Positions 23,593-35,112 of a stretch of DNA of 64,000 bases are shown here, piece by piece; positions within the stretch are counted from its first letter, which is position 1, and every line of letters starts with the position of its first letter. The position numbers and the translations under genes were made by a program. Under the pieces are notes generated by a model. It had not been told where the DNA came from, ran no database searches, and was given only the letters and a program-made list of their open reading frames with translations. Source of the stretch: Triglochin maritima (Eukaryota > Streptophyta > Magnoliopsida > Alismatales > Juncaginaceae); the NCBI GenBank assembly GCA_963682175.1, contig OY821789.1, positions 6,076,001 through 6,140,000 on the forward strand, written 5' to 3'.

Positions 23593-25242
23593 ATGGCTTC
23601 AACATCTAATCACTTAGAGGGTTTATGCACCACAAGGCCTCCTTTGCTTAATGGGTCAAATTATGATTATTGGAAAAATAGAATGAAAATCTTTTTAATA
23701 TCAAATGACCTTAAGTATTGGAAGTTTATTCAAAATCCATACATACCCCCAAATGAAGATGATTTAGATTCTCTATCTAGGGCTCAACTGAAAGAAATTG
23801 AAATGAATTCAAAAATTATGAATATTCTTTATTGTGGCCTTAATGAGGGAGAATACAATAGAATTAGGGGATGTGAAAGTGCAAATGAAATATGGCATAG
23901 GTTACAAATGCATCATGAGGGTGATAGCAAAACCAAAGAAACTAGGATAAGTCTCCTCATGCATAAATATGAAATATTTTCTATGCAAATCGGTGAGAAC
24001 ATAAGCGACATGAACACTCGCTTCACCGATATCACTAACTCTCTTTTGATTCTTGGAAGAAGGATAAATGAAGGAGAGATGACTCGAAAATTCCTCCGGT
24101 CATTGAGCAACGATTGGGAAGACAAGGTCGTGGCAATCGAAGAATCGCACGATCTTTCAAAATTGAAGATGGAGGAACTCATTGGAAATCTCATGGCCTA
24201 TGAGCTCCAATTGAGTCATCGAAGAGAGAAGGAAGCTTCAAAGAAAAACTCCATGGTGGCATTGCATGCAAATTTTGATGAGCCAAGGAGGGTGGAAGAA
24301 GAGGACATTGAGGTCCTTGCCCAAGACTTCTTCAAATACCTCAAGAGGGATAAGGGAGAAAAGAATGAAAGAAGAGGTAGAAGAAGTGAGAAAAGAGAAA
24401 AAGAAAAAGAGAGGGAGGAGAGCGAAAATGAGAGAAGAGAAGGGGAAAAGAAAAATGAGAGAAGGGAGAGAAGAAGAGAAAAGGAGAGGAGTAAGAGAAA
24501 AGAAAAGAGGTTGGAAGCTCACAAGGCCACTTGGGACGATACGTCGTCGTCGTCATCCAAATCAACCGCACCTTCATCAACAAAGGAATATGCGCATATG
24601 TGCTACATGGCAATTCAAGATGAAGGAAGTGAGGTATCTTCTAACTCTTACACCACTAGAAGCAATTCATGTTCAAATAAATCATATTCTAGTGCTAGCT
24701 CTAATTCTAATACTAATGATGAATCATATACATATGATGAGCTTCAAAATGCATTTCATGATTTAGTTAAACAATATGAGATCATTTGTGAAAAGAACAA
24801 AAATGCTAGAAAAACTATAAATGATCTCAAATGCCAAATTGAATTAATCATGAATGAAAAGAATGAGGTGATTGCTAGACTTGAATCAAATGAATCATCA
24901 CTTGCTAGTCTAAGTAAAACACCCATTATTGATGAACATGTAGATCTTAAAGCCTCAAATATGCAATTAAGAAAAGATCTTGAAATGTTCACTAAAGGAA
25001 CAAAAATGCTTGATATGCTTTTGAGTAGTCAAAGACAATCATTAGCTAAACATGGTTTAGGATACAATGTGCATTTGAAAAACCATGTATCTCATACTAC
25101 TTTAAATGGCAAGCATGTATTTGTTAAATCTAGTTCCTCAAGTGTGTGGGCACCCAAAACCAAAATGGTTTGGATCCCAAAAGCTAATGTTCAAGGACCC
25201 AAAGTTGTTTGGGTACCTAAGTCTACACTTGTAGGAGCTTGA
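23593..25242 (+). CDS. gag: Copia Gag protein, array copy 3
   Basis: 549 residues, identical to copy 1. Confidence 0.9.
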   Translation: MASTSNHLEGLCTTRPPLLNGSNYDYWKNRMKIFLISNDLKYWKFIQNPYIPPNEDDLDSLSRAQLKEIEMNSKIMNILYCGLNEGEYNRIRGCESANEIWHRLQMHHEGDSKTKETRISLLMHKYEIFSMQIGENISDMNTRFTDITNSLLILGRRINEGEMTRKFLRSLSNDWEDKVVAIEESHDLSKLKMEELIGNLMAYELQLSHRREKEASKKNSMVALHANFDEPRRVEEEDIEVLAQDFFKYLKRDKGEKNERRGRRSEKREKEKEREESENERREGEKKNERRERRREKERSKRKEKRLEAHKATWDDTSSSSSKSTAPSSTKEYAHMCYMAIQDEGSEVSSNSYTTRSNSCSNKSYSSASSNSNTNDESYTYDELQNAFHDLVKQYEIICEKNKNARKTINDLKCQIELIMNEKNEVIARLESNESSLASLSKTPIIDEHVDLKASNMQLRKDLEMFTKGTKMLDMLLSSQRQSLAKHGLGYNVHLKNHVSHTTLNGKHVFVKSSSSSVWAPKTKMVWIPKANVQGPKVVWVPKSTLVGA

Positions 25243-25871
25243 GGAGGAAATTGGTGGTGACCGGGTGAGCCAAAGCGTCGAATTCGAATCCGGTTGCATC
25301 ACCAAATAAGATTGGAGCTAATCAAGAGTCAAGTTTGGTATAAATTTCTATCCTTGAAATTTCTGAAAATTTAGCTCTAATCTAGTTTATATGCTAAATT
25401 GTCATATCTTTAGAAGTTCAATTCATTGCAAATCATATACCCCATTCATTGCAAATCATTTACCGCATTCATTGATTTTAAATGTCAAATTTTTTAAATG
25501 GATGTGAGAATAAGGCTTAAGTTGAAACTTAAATGAACTTAATTTCATCATACTCATTGTTTCCATTTAGCCTTATTGATAGGGGGAGCTTAAATGTTAT
25601 ATCTTTTAGAGTTATGAAGTGCAAAATTTAGGGGGAGCAACTTCATTACAAGACATCCAAATTCTATGCTTAAAGTCATATTTATTTTTATTTTTGATGG
25701 ATGTCAAAGGGGGAGAGATAATTAAGGGGGTAACTTGGAATTTGGCATAAAATTGAACAAAAACTATGCACACCCATAGGGGGAGCATTAATTTGCATAG
25801 TTTACATATACAAATTCCATGTATTTAGATAGAATTAAGATATAGGTTGCCATCATCAAAAAGGGGGAGAT

Positions 25872-27379
25872 TGTTGGCTTTTTGGCCTTAATCTAGGTTT
25901 TGATGATTTAATTAACCTAATCTTAATTATGATGATGTAGAGTAGCACACATATTGCATTGCATGTATATTGTATTGTGCTAACCTCTACAGGTGATCAA
26001 GACTCAAGAAAGAAGGAAATGAAGTCAAGACATGTAATTAAAGCTAAATCGAAGACATGTAACCTTGATTTATTTTGAGTCTTAGGAACATGTGTAAATT
26101 GAGCATACAAGGGTTAAAAACCAATCACATACACACTAGGTTCCTTAGAGAAGTCACACACAAAATTTCACATTATTTGGACTTCATTAGATCACCCAAA
26201 CCTTAGTCGGAAATCACTTATAAACTTAAACCCAGATTTCCTGTGTGAACCGGTCGACCGAACCAGTTCTCAGTTCGACCGGTTTATAACAGACTCTCCA
26301 CAGTGATTTTACCGAACTCTACCGGTCGACCGGTTCTACATTTTCGGTCGACCGATCCCGGATTTTAATATGACCGTTTTTCTTGTCGTATTCCTATAAC
26401 GGTCGTATTCGTATAAAACAAACTTAACCCCAAAATACATTCGGTAACCGGTCGAACGACGACCTTGTTTCGGTCGACCGGTTGAACATTTCTTCAAGAA
26501 ACAAAATTCCCTGCTATCGGTCGACACATTTCTCGTTCGACCGATTGACCTTTGTCTCAACCGAATCCCCTTTTCGGTCGACCGCTCCATACTTTGGTTC
26601 GACCGATTCACTTAAGTAGAGTTAAGTTCTAGCTCGTTTGTCCGACCGAATATTCTTTTGTTCGACCGTTCTCCTTGAAATCAAGTGAACGGTCGACCGG
26701 TTTAGTAGTTTCGGTCGACCGGTTCTGGACAGATTTGCAGCCCGATTTTCTGCTTTGTGTATCTTGCACAAAACCCAATCAAATCTATCCCCAACGGCTA
26801 GAAAACCTTAGGAGCTTATAAATAGAGGATCAAGACTTGTTGTTAGAAAAAACTCTCCAACTTCCAATTGTCCAATTCATTAGAGAGAAGCTCTCAATCC
26901 TCAAAGCTCCCAATTTTACTCCACAAGCCTAAAATCCACACTTAGTGATCATATACTCATCCTACTCAAAGTGTGCTCAATTAGAGAGTGAATCCCACTC
27001 AGTTACAAGAGTTGTCAAAAGAAGCAAGGACTTCGGTGAAAGCCCGAAGTGTCCCTCTCGGATTGTGAGAGGAAGAATTCAAGCAAGCGAGGGTTGTTCG
27101 CGTTGCTTGTGGTGTAAAGGCGTTCTCTCCCGGCCCGGAACGGGGAGTGGTTAGTGAAGACGTAGGCGGAGCTCGCGGAGTCGAGCGGAGCTTACAAGAG
27201 AGGACTAGGACCCGGGTGGGGTGCCGAACCTCTATAAAAACCGACGCGTCTTTTGTGGTTTGCATTTTCTGTTAATTTCCCTACTTGTTTTTAAATTTGT
27301 TTCCGCTGCGTTTATTTTTTAATTAATTAGGGATTAGATTAAAAGTGATTAGTGGACCCATAACCCACACGATCCTACA
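25872..27379 (+). repeat. Copia LTR, array copy 4
   Basis: Same as 18192-19699, shifted by 7680 bp; no difference seen. Confidence 0.9.
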
Positions 27380-27432
27380 TTTGGTATCAGAGCCTTGTTA
27401 GCTAAATTTCATTACTTTACCGTAATTTTAGC

Positions 27433-29082
27433 ATGGCTTCAACATCTAATCACTTAGAGGGTTTATGCACCACAAGGCCTCCTTTGCTTAATGGGTCAAA
27501 TTATGATTATTGGAAAAATAGAATGAAAATCTTTTTAATATCAAATGACCTTAAGTATTGGAAGTTTATTCAAAATCCATACATACCCCCAAATGAAGAT
27601 GATTTAGATTCTCTATCTAGGGCTCAACTGAAAGAAATTGAAATGAATTCAAAAATTATGAATATTCTTTATTGTGGCCTTAATGAGGGAGAATACAATA
27701 GAATTAGGGGATGTGAAAGTGCAAATGAAATATGGCATAGGTTACAAATGCATCATGAGGGTGATAGCAAAACCAAAGAAACTAGGATAAGTCTCCTCAT
27801 GCATAAATATGAAATATTTTCTATGCAAATCGGTGAGAACATAAGCGACATGAACACTCGCTTCACCGATATCACTAACTCTCTTTTGATTCTTGGAAGA
27901 AGGATAAATGAAGGAGAGATGACTCGAAAATTCCTCCGGTCATTGAGCAACGATTGGGAAGACAAGGTCGTGGCAATCGAAGAATCGCACGATCTTTCAA
28001 AATTGAAGATGGAGGAACTCATTGGAAATCTCATGGCCTATGAGCTCCAATTGAGTCATCGAAGAGAGAAGGAAGCTTCAAAGAAAAACTCCATGGTGGC
28101 ATTGCATGCAAATTTTGATGAGCCAAGGAGGGTGGAAGAAGAGGACATTGAGGTCCTTGCCCAAGACTTCTTCAAATACCTCAAGAGGGATAAGGGAGAA
28201 AAGAATGAAAGAAGAGGTAGAAGAAGTGAGAAAAGAGAAAAAGAAAAAGAGAGGGAGGAGAGCGAAAATGAGAGAAGAGAAGGGGAAAAGAAAAATGAGA
28301 GAAGGGAGAGAAGAAGAGAAAAGGAGAGGAGTAAGAGAAAAGAAAAGAGGTTGGAAGCTCACAAGGCCACTTGGGACGATACGTCGTCGTCGTCATCCAA
28401 ATCAACCGCACCTTCATCAACAAAGGAATATGCGCATATGTGCTACATGGCAATTCAAGATGAAGGAAGTGAGGTATCTTCTAACTCTTACACCACTAGA
28501 AGCAATTCATGTTCAAATAAATCATATTCTAGTGCTAGCTCTAATTCTAATACTAATGATGAATCATATACATATGATGAGCTTCAAAATGCATTTCATG
28601 ATTTAGTTAAACAATATGAGATCATTTGTGAAAAGAACAAAAATGCTAGAAAAACTATAAATGATCTCAAATGCCAAATTGAATTAATCATGAATGAAAA
28701 GAATGAGGTGATTGCTAGACTTGAATCAAATGAATCATCACTTGCTAGTCTAAGTAAAACACCCATTATTGATGAACATGTAGATCTTAAAGCCTCAAAT
28801 ATGCAATTAAGAAAAGATCTTGAAATGTTCACTAAAGGAACAAAAATGCTTGATATGCTTTTGAGTAGTCAAAGACAATCATTAGCTAAACATGGTTTAG
28901 GATACAATGTGCATTTGAAAAACCATGTATCTCATACTACTTTAAATGGCAAGCATGTATTTGTTAAATCTAGTTCCTCAAGTGTGTGGGCACCCAAAAC
29001 CAAAATGGTTTGGATCCCAAAAGCTAATGTTCAAGGACCCAAAGTTGTTTGGGTACCTAAGTCTACACTTGTAGGAGCTTGA
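27433..29082 (+). CDS. gag: Copia Gag protein, array copy 4
   Basis: 549 residues, identical to copy 1. Confidence 0.9.
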   Translation: MASTSNHLEGLCTTRPPLLNGSNYDYWKNRMKIFLISNDLKYWKFIQNPYIPPNEDDLDSLSRAQLKEIEMNSKIMNILYCGLNEGEYNRIRGCESANEIWHRLQMHHEGDSKTKETRISLLMHKYEIFSMQIGENISDMNTRFTDITNSLLILGRRINEGEMTRKFLRSLSNDWEDKVVAIEESHDLSKLKMEELIGNLMAYELQLSHRREKEASKKNSMVALHANFDEPRRVEEEDIEVLAQDFFKYLKRDKGEKNERRGRRSEKREKEKEREESENERREGEKKNERRERRREKERSKRKEKRLEAHKATWDDTSSSSSKSTAPSSTKEYAHMCYMAIQDEGSEVSSNSYTTRSNSCSNKSYSSASSNSNTNDESYTYDELQNAFHDLVKQYEIICEKNKNARKTINDLKCQIELIMNEKNEVIARLESNESSLASLSKTPIIDEHVDLKASNMQLRKDLEMFTKGTKMLDMLLSSQRQSLAKHGLGYNVHLKNHVSHTTLNGKHVFVKSSSSSVWAPKTKMVWIPKANVQGPKVVWVPKSTLVGA

Positions 29083-29711
29083 GGAGGAAATTGGTGGTGA
29101 CCGGGTGAGCCAAAGCGTCGAATTCGAATCCGGTTGCATCACCAAATAAGATTGGAGCTAATCAAGAGTCAAGTTTGGTATAAATTTCTATCCTTGAAAT
29201 TTCTGAAAATTTAGCTCTAATCTAGTTTATATGCTAAATTGTCATATCTTTAGAAGTTCAATTCATTGCAAATCATATACCCCATTCATTGCAAATCATT
29301 TACCGCATTCATTGATTTTAAATGTCAAATTTTTTAAATGGATGTGAGAATAAGGCTTAAGTTGAAACTTAAATGAACTTAATTTCATCATACTCATTGT
29401 TTCCATTTAGCCTTATTGATAGGGGGAGCTTAAATGTTATATCTTTTAGAGTTATGAAGTGCAAAATTTAGGGGGAGCAACTTCATTACAAGACATCCAA
29501 ATTCTATGCTTAAAGTCATATTTATTTTTATTTTTGATGGATGTCAAAGGGGGAGAGATAATTAAGGGGGTAACTTGGAATTTGGCATAAAATTGAACAA
29601 AAACTATGCACACCCATAGGGGGAGCATTAATTTGCATAGTTTACATATACAAATTCCATGTATTTAGATAGAATTAAGATATAGGTTGCCATCATCAAA
29701 AAGGGGGAGAT

Positions 29712-31219
29712 TGTTGGCTTTTTGGCCTTAATCTAGGTTTTGATGATTTAATTAACCTAATCTTAATTATGATGATGTAGAGTAGCACACATATTGCATT
29801 GCATGTATATTGTATTGTGCTAACCTCTACAGGTGATCAAGACTCAAGAAAGAAGGAAATGAAGTCAAGACATGTAATTAAAGCTAAATCGAAGACATGT
29901 AACCTTGATTTATTTTGAGTCTTAGGAACATGTGTAAATTGAGCATACAAGGGTTAAAAACCAATCACATACACACTAGGTTCCTTAGAGAAGTCACACA
30001 CAAAATTTCACATTATTTGGACTTCATTAGATCACCCAAACCTTAGTCGGAAATCACTTATAAACTTAAACCCAGATTTCCTGTGTGAACCGGTCGACCG
30101 AACCAGTTCTCAGTTCGACCGGTTTATAACAGACTCTCCACAGTGATTTTACCGAACTCTACCGGTCGACCGGTTCTACATTTTCGGTCGACCGATCCCG
30201 GATTTTAATATGACCGTTTTTCTTGTCGTATTCCTATAACGGTCGTATTCGTATAAAACAAACTTAACCCCAAAATACATTCGGTAACCGGTCGAACGAC
30301 GACCTTGTTTCGGTCGACCGGTTGAACATTTCTTCAAGAAACAAAATTCCCTGCTATCGGTCGACACATTTCTCGTTCGACCGATTGACCTTTGTCTCAA
30401 CCGAATCCCCTTTTCGGTCGACCGCTCCATACTTTGGTTCGACCGATTCACTTAAGTAGAGTTAAGTTCTAGCTCGTTTGTCCGACCGAATATTCTTTTG
30501 TTCGACCGTTCTCCTTGAAATCAAGTGAACGGTCGACCGGTTTAGTAGTTTCGGTCGACCGGTTCTGGACAGATTTGCAGCCCGATTTTCTGCTTTGTGT
30601 ATCTTGCACAAAACCCAATCAAATCTATCCCCAACGGCTAGAAAACCTTAGGAGCTTATAAATAGAGGATCAAGACTTGTTGTTAGAAAAAACTCTCCAA
30701 CTTCCAATTGTCCAATTCATTAGAGAGAAGCTCTCAATCCTCAAAGCTCCCAATTTTACTCCACAAGCCTAAAATCCACACTTAGTGATCATATACTCAT
30801 CCTACTCAAAGTGTGCTCAATTAGAGAGTGAATCCCACTCAGTTACAAGAGTTGTCAAAAGAAGCAAGGACTTCGGTGAAAGCCCGAAGTGTCCCTCTCG
30901 GATTGTGAGAGGAAGAATTCAAGCAAGCGAGGGTTGTTCGCGTTGCTTGTGGTGTAAAGGCGTTCTCTCCCGGCCCGGAACGGGGAGTGGTTAGTGAAGA
31001 CGTAGGCGGAGCTCGCGGAGTCGAGCGGAGCTTACAAGAGAGGACTAGGACCCGGGTGGGGTGCCGAACCTCTATAAAAACCGACGCGTCTTTTGTGGTT
31101 TGCATTTTCTGTTAATTTCCCTACTTGTTTTTAAATTTGTTTCCGCTGCGTTTATTTTTTAATTAATTAGGGATTAGATTAAAAGTGATTAGTGGACCCA
31201 TAACCCACACGATCCTACA
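29712..31219 (+). repeat. Copia LTR, array copy 5
   Basis: Same as 18192-19699, shifted by 11520 bp; no difference seen. Confidence 0.9.
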
Positions 31220-31272
31220 TTTGGTATCAGAGCCTTGTTAGCTAAATTTCATTACTTTACCGTAATTTTAGC

Positions 31273-32922
31273 ATGGCTTCAACATCTAATCACTTAGAGG
31301 GTTTATGCACCACAAGGCCTCCTTTGCTTAATGGGTCAAATTATGATTATTGGAAAAATAGAATGAAAATCTTTTTAATATCAAATGACCTTAAGTATTG
31401 GAAGTTTATTCAAAATCCATACATACCCCCAAATGAAGATGATTTAGATTCTCTATCTAGGGCTCAACTGAAAGAAATTGAAATGAATTCAAAAATTATG
31501 AATATTCTTTATTGTGGCCTTAATGAGGGAGAATACAATAGAATTAGGGGATGTGAAAGTGCAAATGAAATATGGCATAGGTTACAAATGCATCATGAGG
31601 GTGATAGCAAAACCAAAGAAACTAGGATAAGTCTCCTCATGCATAAATATGAAATATTTTCTATGCAAATCGGTGAGAACATAAGCGACATGAACACTCG
31701 CTTCACCGATATCACTAACTCTCTTTTGATTCTTGGAAGAAGGATAAATGAAGGAGAGATGACTCGAAAATTCCTCCGGTCATTGAGCAACGATTGGGAA
31801 GACAAGGTCGTGGCAATCGAAGAATCGCACGATCTTTCAAAATTGAAGATGGAGGAACTCATTGGAAATCTCATGGCCTATGAGCTCCAATTGAGTCATC
31901 GAAGAGAGAAGGAAGCTTCAAAGAAAAACTCCATGGTGGCATTGCATGCAAATTTTGATGAGCCAAGGAGGGTGGAAGAAGAGGACATTGAGGTCCTTGC
32001 CCAAGACTTCTTCAAATACCTCAAGAGGGATAAGGGAGAAAAGAATGAAAGAAGAGGTAGAAGAAGTGAGAAAAGAGAAAAAGAAAAAGAGAGGGAGGAG
32101 AGCGAAAATGAGAGAAGAGAAGGGGAAAAGAAAAATGAGAGAAGGGAGAGAAGAAGAGAAAAGGAGAGGAGTAAGAGAAAAGAAAAGAGGTTGGAAGCTC
32201 ACAAGGCCACTTGGGACGATACGTCGTCGTCGTCATCCAAATCAACCGCACCTTCATCAACAAAGGAATATGCGCATATGTGCTACATGGCAATTCAAGA
32301 TGAAGGAAGTGAGGTATCTTCTAACTCTTACACCACTAGAAGCAATTCATGTTCAAATAAATCATATTCTAGTGCTAGCTCTAATTCTAATACTAATGAT
32401 GAATCATATACATATGATGAGCTTCAAAATGCATTTCATGATTTAGTTAAACAATATGAGATCATTTGTGAAAAGAACAAAAATGCTAGAAAAACTATAA
32501 ATGATCTCAAATGCCAAATTGAATTAATCATGAATGAAAAGAATGAGGTGATTGCTAGACTTGAATCAAATGAATCATCACTTGCTAGTCTAAGTAAAAC
32601 ACCCATTATTGATGAACATGTAGATCTTAAAGCCTCAAATATGCAATTAAGAAAAGATCTTGAAATGTTCACTAAAGGAACAAAAATGCTTGATATGCTT
32701 TTGAGTAGTCAAAGACAATCATTAGCTAAACATGGTTTAGGATACAATGTGCATTTGAAAAACCATGTATCTCATACTACTTTAAATGGCAAGCATGTAT
32801 TTGTTAAATCTAGTTCCTCAAGTGTGTGGGCACCCAAAACCAAAATGGTTTGGATCCCAAAAGCTAATGTTCAAGGACCCAAAGTTGTTTGGGTACCTAA
32901 GTCTACACTTGTAGGAGCTTGA
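31273..32922 (+). CDS. gag: Copia Gag protein, array copy 5
   Basis: 549 residues, identical to copy 1. Last complete gag of the array. Confidence 0.9.
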   Translation: MASTSNHLEGLCTTRPPLLNGSNYDYWKNRMKIFLISNDLKYWKFIQNPYIPPNEDDLDSLSRAQLKEIEMNSKIMNILYCGLNEGEYNRIRGCESANEIWHRLQMHHEGDSKTKETRISLLMHKYEIFSMQIGENISDMNTRFTDITNSLLILGRRINEGEMTRKFLRSLSNDWEDKVVAIEESHDLSKLKMEELIGNLMAYELQLSHRREKEASKKNSMVALHANFDEPRRVEEEDIEVLAQDFFKYLKRDKGEKNERRGRRSEKREKEKEREESENERREGEKKNERRERRREKERSKRKEKRLEAHKATWDDTSSSSSKSTAPSSTKEYAHMCYMAIQDEGSEVSSNSYTTRSNSCSNKSYSSASSNSNTNDESYTYDELQNAFHDLVKQYEIICEKNKNARKTINDLKCQIELIMNEKNEVIARLESNESSLASLSKTPIIDEHVDLKASNMQLRKDLEMFTKGTKMLDMLLSSQRQSLAKHGLGYNVHLKNHVSHTTLNGKHVFVKSSSSSVWAPKTKMVWIPKANVQGPKVVWVPKSTLVGA

Positions 32923-33551
32923 GGAGGAAATTGGTGGTGACCGGGTGAGCCAAAGCGTCGAATTCGAATCCGGTTGCATCACCAAATAAGATTGGAGCTA
33001 ATCAAGAGTCAAGTTTGGTATAAATTTCTATCCTTGAAATTTCTGAAAATTTAGCTCTAATCTAGTTTATATGCTAAATTGTCATATCTTTAGAAGTTCA
33101 ATTCATTGCAAATCATATACCCCATTCATTGCAAATCATTTACCGCATTCATTGATTTTAAATGTCAAATTTTTTAAATGGATGTGAGAATAAGGCTTAA
33201 GTTGAAACTTAAATGAACTTAATTTCATCATACTCATTGTTTCCATTTAGCCTTATTGATAGGGGGAGCTTAAATGTTATATCTTTTAGAGTTATGAAGT
33301 GCAAAATTTAGGGGGAGCAACTTCATTACAAGACATCCAAATTCTATGCTTAAAGTCATATTTATTTTTATTTTTGATGGATGTCAAAGGGGGAGAGATA
33401 ATTAAGGGGGTAACTTGGAATTTGGCATAAAATTGAACAAAAACTATGCACACCCATAGGGGGAGCATTAATTTGCATAGTTTACATATACAAATTCCAT
33501 GTATTTAGATAGAATTAAGATATAGGTTGCCATCATCAAAAAGGGGGAGAT

Positions 33552-35059
33552 TGTTGGCTTTTTGGCCTTAATCTAGGTTTTGATGATTTAATTAACCTAA
33601 TCTTAATTATGATGATGTAGAGTAGCACACATATTGCATTGCATGTATATTGTATTGTGCTAACCTCTACAGGTGATCAAGACTCAAGAAAGAAGGAAAT
33701 GAAGTCAAGACATGTAATTAAAGCTAAATCGAAGACATGTAACCTTGATTTATTTTGAGTCTTAGGAACATGTGTAAATTGAGCATACAAGGGTTAAAAA
33801 CCAATCACATACACACTAGGTTCCTTAGAGAAGTCACACACAAAATTTCACATTATTTGGACTTCATTAGATCACCCAAACCTTAGTCGGAAATCACTTA
33901 TAAACTTAAACCCAGATTTCCTGTGTGAACCGGTCGACCGAACCAGTTCTCAGTTCGACCGGTTTATAACAGACTCTCCACAGTGATTTTACCGAACTCT
34001 ACCGGTCGACCGGTTCTACATTTTCGGTCGACCGATCCCGGATTTTAATATGACCGTTTTTCTTGTCGTATTCCTATAACGGTCGTATTCGTATAAAACA
34101 AACTTAACCCCAAAATACATTCGGTAACCGGTCGAACGACGACCTTGTTTCGGTCGACCGGTTGAACATTTCTTCAAGAAACAAAATTCCCTGCTATCGG
34201 TCGACACATTTCTCGTTCGACCGATTGACCTTTGTCTCAACCGAATCCCCTTTTCGGTCGACCGCTCCATACTTTGGTTCGACCGATTCACTTAAGTAGA
34301 GTTAAGTTCTAGCTCGTTTGTCCGACCGAATATTCTTTTGTTCGACCGTTCTCCTTGAAATCAAGTGAACGGTCGACCGGTTTAGTAGTTTCGGTCGACC
34401 GGTTCTGGACAGATTTGCAGCCCGATTTTCTGCTTTGTGTATCTTGCACAAAACCCAATCAAATCTATCCCCAACGGCTAGAAAACCTTAGGAGCTTATA
34501 AATAGAGGATCAAGACTTGTTGTTAGAAAAAACTCTCCAACTTCCAATTGTCCAATTCATTAGAGAGAAGCTCTCAATCCTCAAAGCTCCCAATTTTACT
34601 CCACAAGCCTAAAATCCACACTTAGTGATCATATACTCATCCTACTCAAAGTGTGCTCAATTAGAGAGTGAATCCCACTCAGTTACAAGAGTTGTCAAAA
34701 GAAGCAAGGACTTCGGTGAAAGCCCGAAGTGTCCCTCTCGGATTGTGAGAGGAAGAATTCAAGCAAGCGAGGGTTGTTCGCGTTGCTTGTGGTGTAAAGG
34801 CGTTCTCTCCCGGCCCGGAACGGGGAGTGGTTAGTGAAGACGTAGGCGGAGCTCGCGGAGTCGAGCGGAGCTTACAAGAGAGGACTAGGACCCGGGTGGG
34901 GTGCCGAACCTCTATAAAAACCGACGCGTCTTTTGTGGTTTGCATTTTCTGTTAATTTCCCTACTTGTTTTTAAATTTGTTTCCGCTGCGTTTATTTTTT
35001 AATTAATTAGGGATTAGATTAAAAGTGATTAGTGGACCCATAACCCACACGATCCTACA
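33552..35059 (+). repeat. Copia LTR, array copy 6 (last)
   Basis: Complete LTR, shifted by 15360 bp from 18192-19699. With the PBS at 35062 it lies directly upstream of the chimeric ORF and is its likely promoter. Confidence 0.9.
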
Positions 35060-35112
35060 TTTGGTATCAGAGCCTTGTTAGCTAAATTTCATTACTTTAC
35101 CGTAATTTTAGC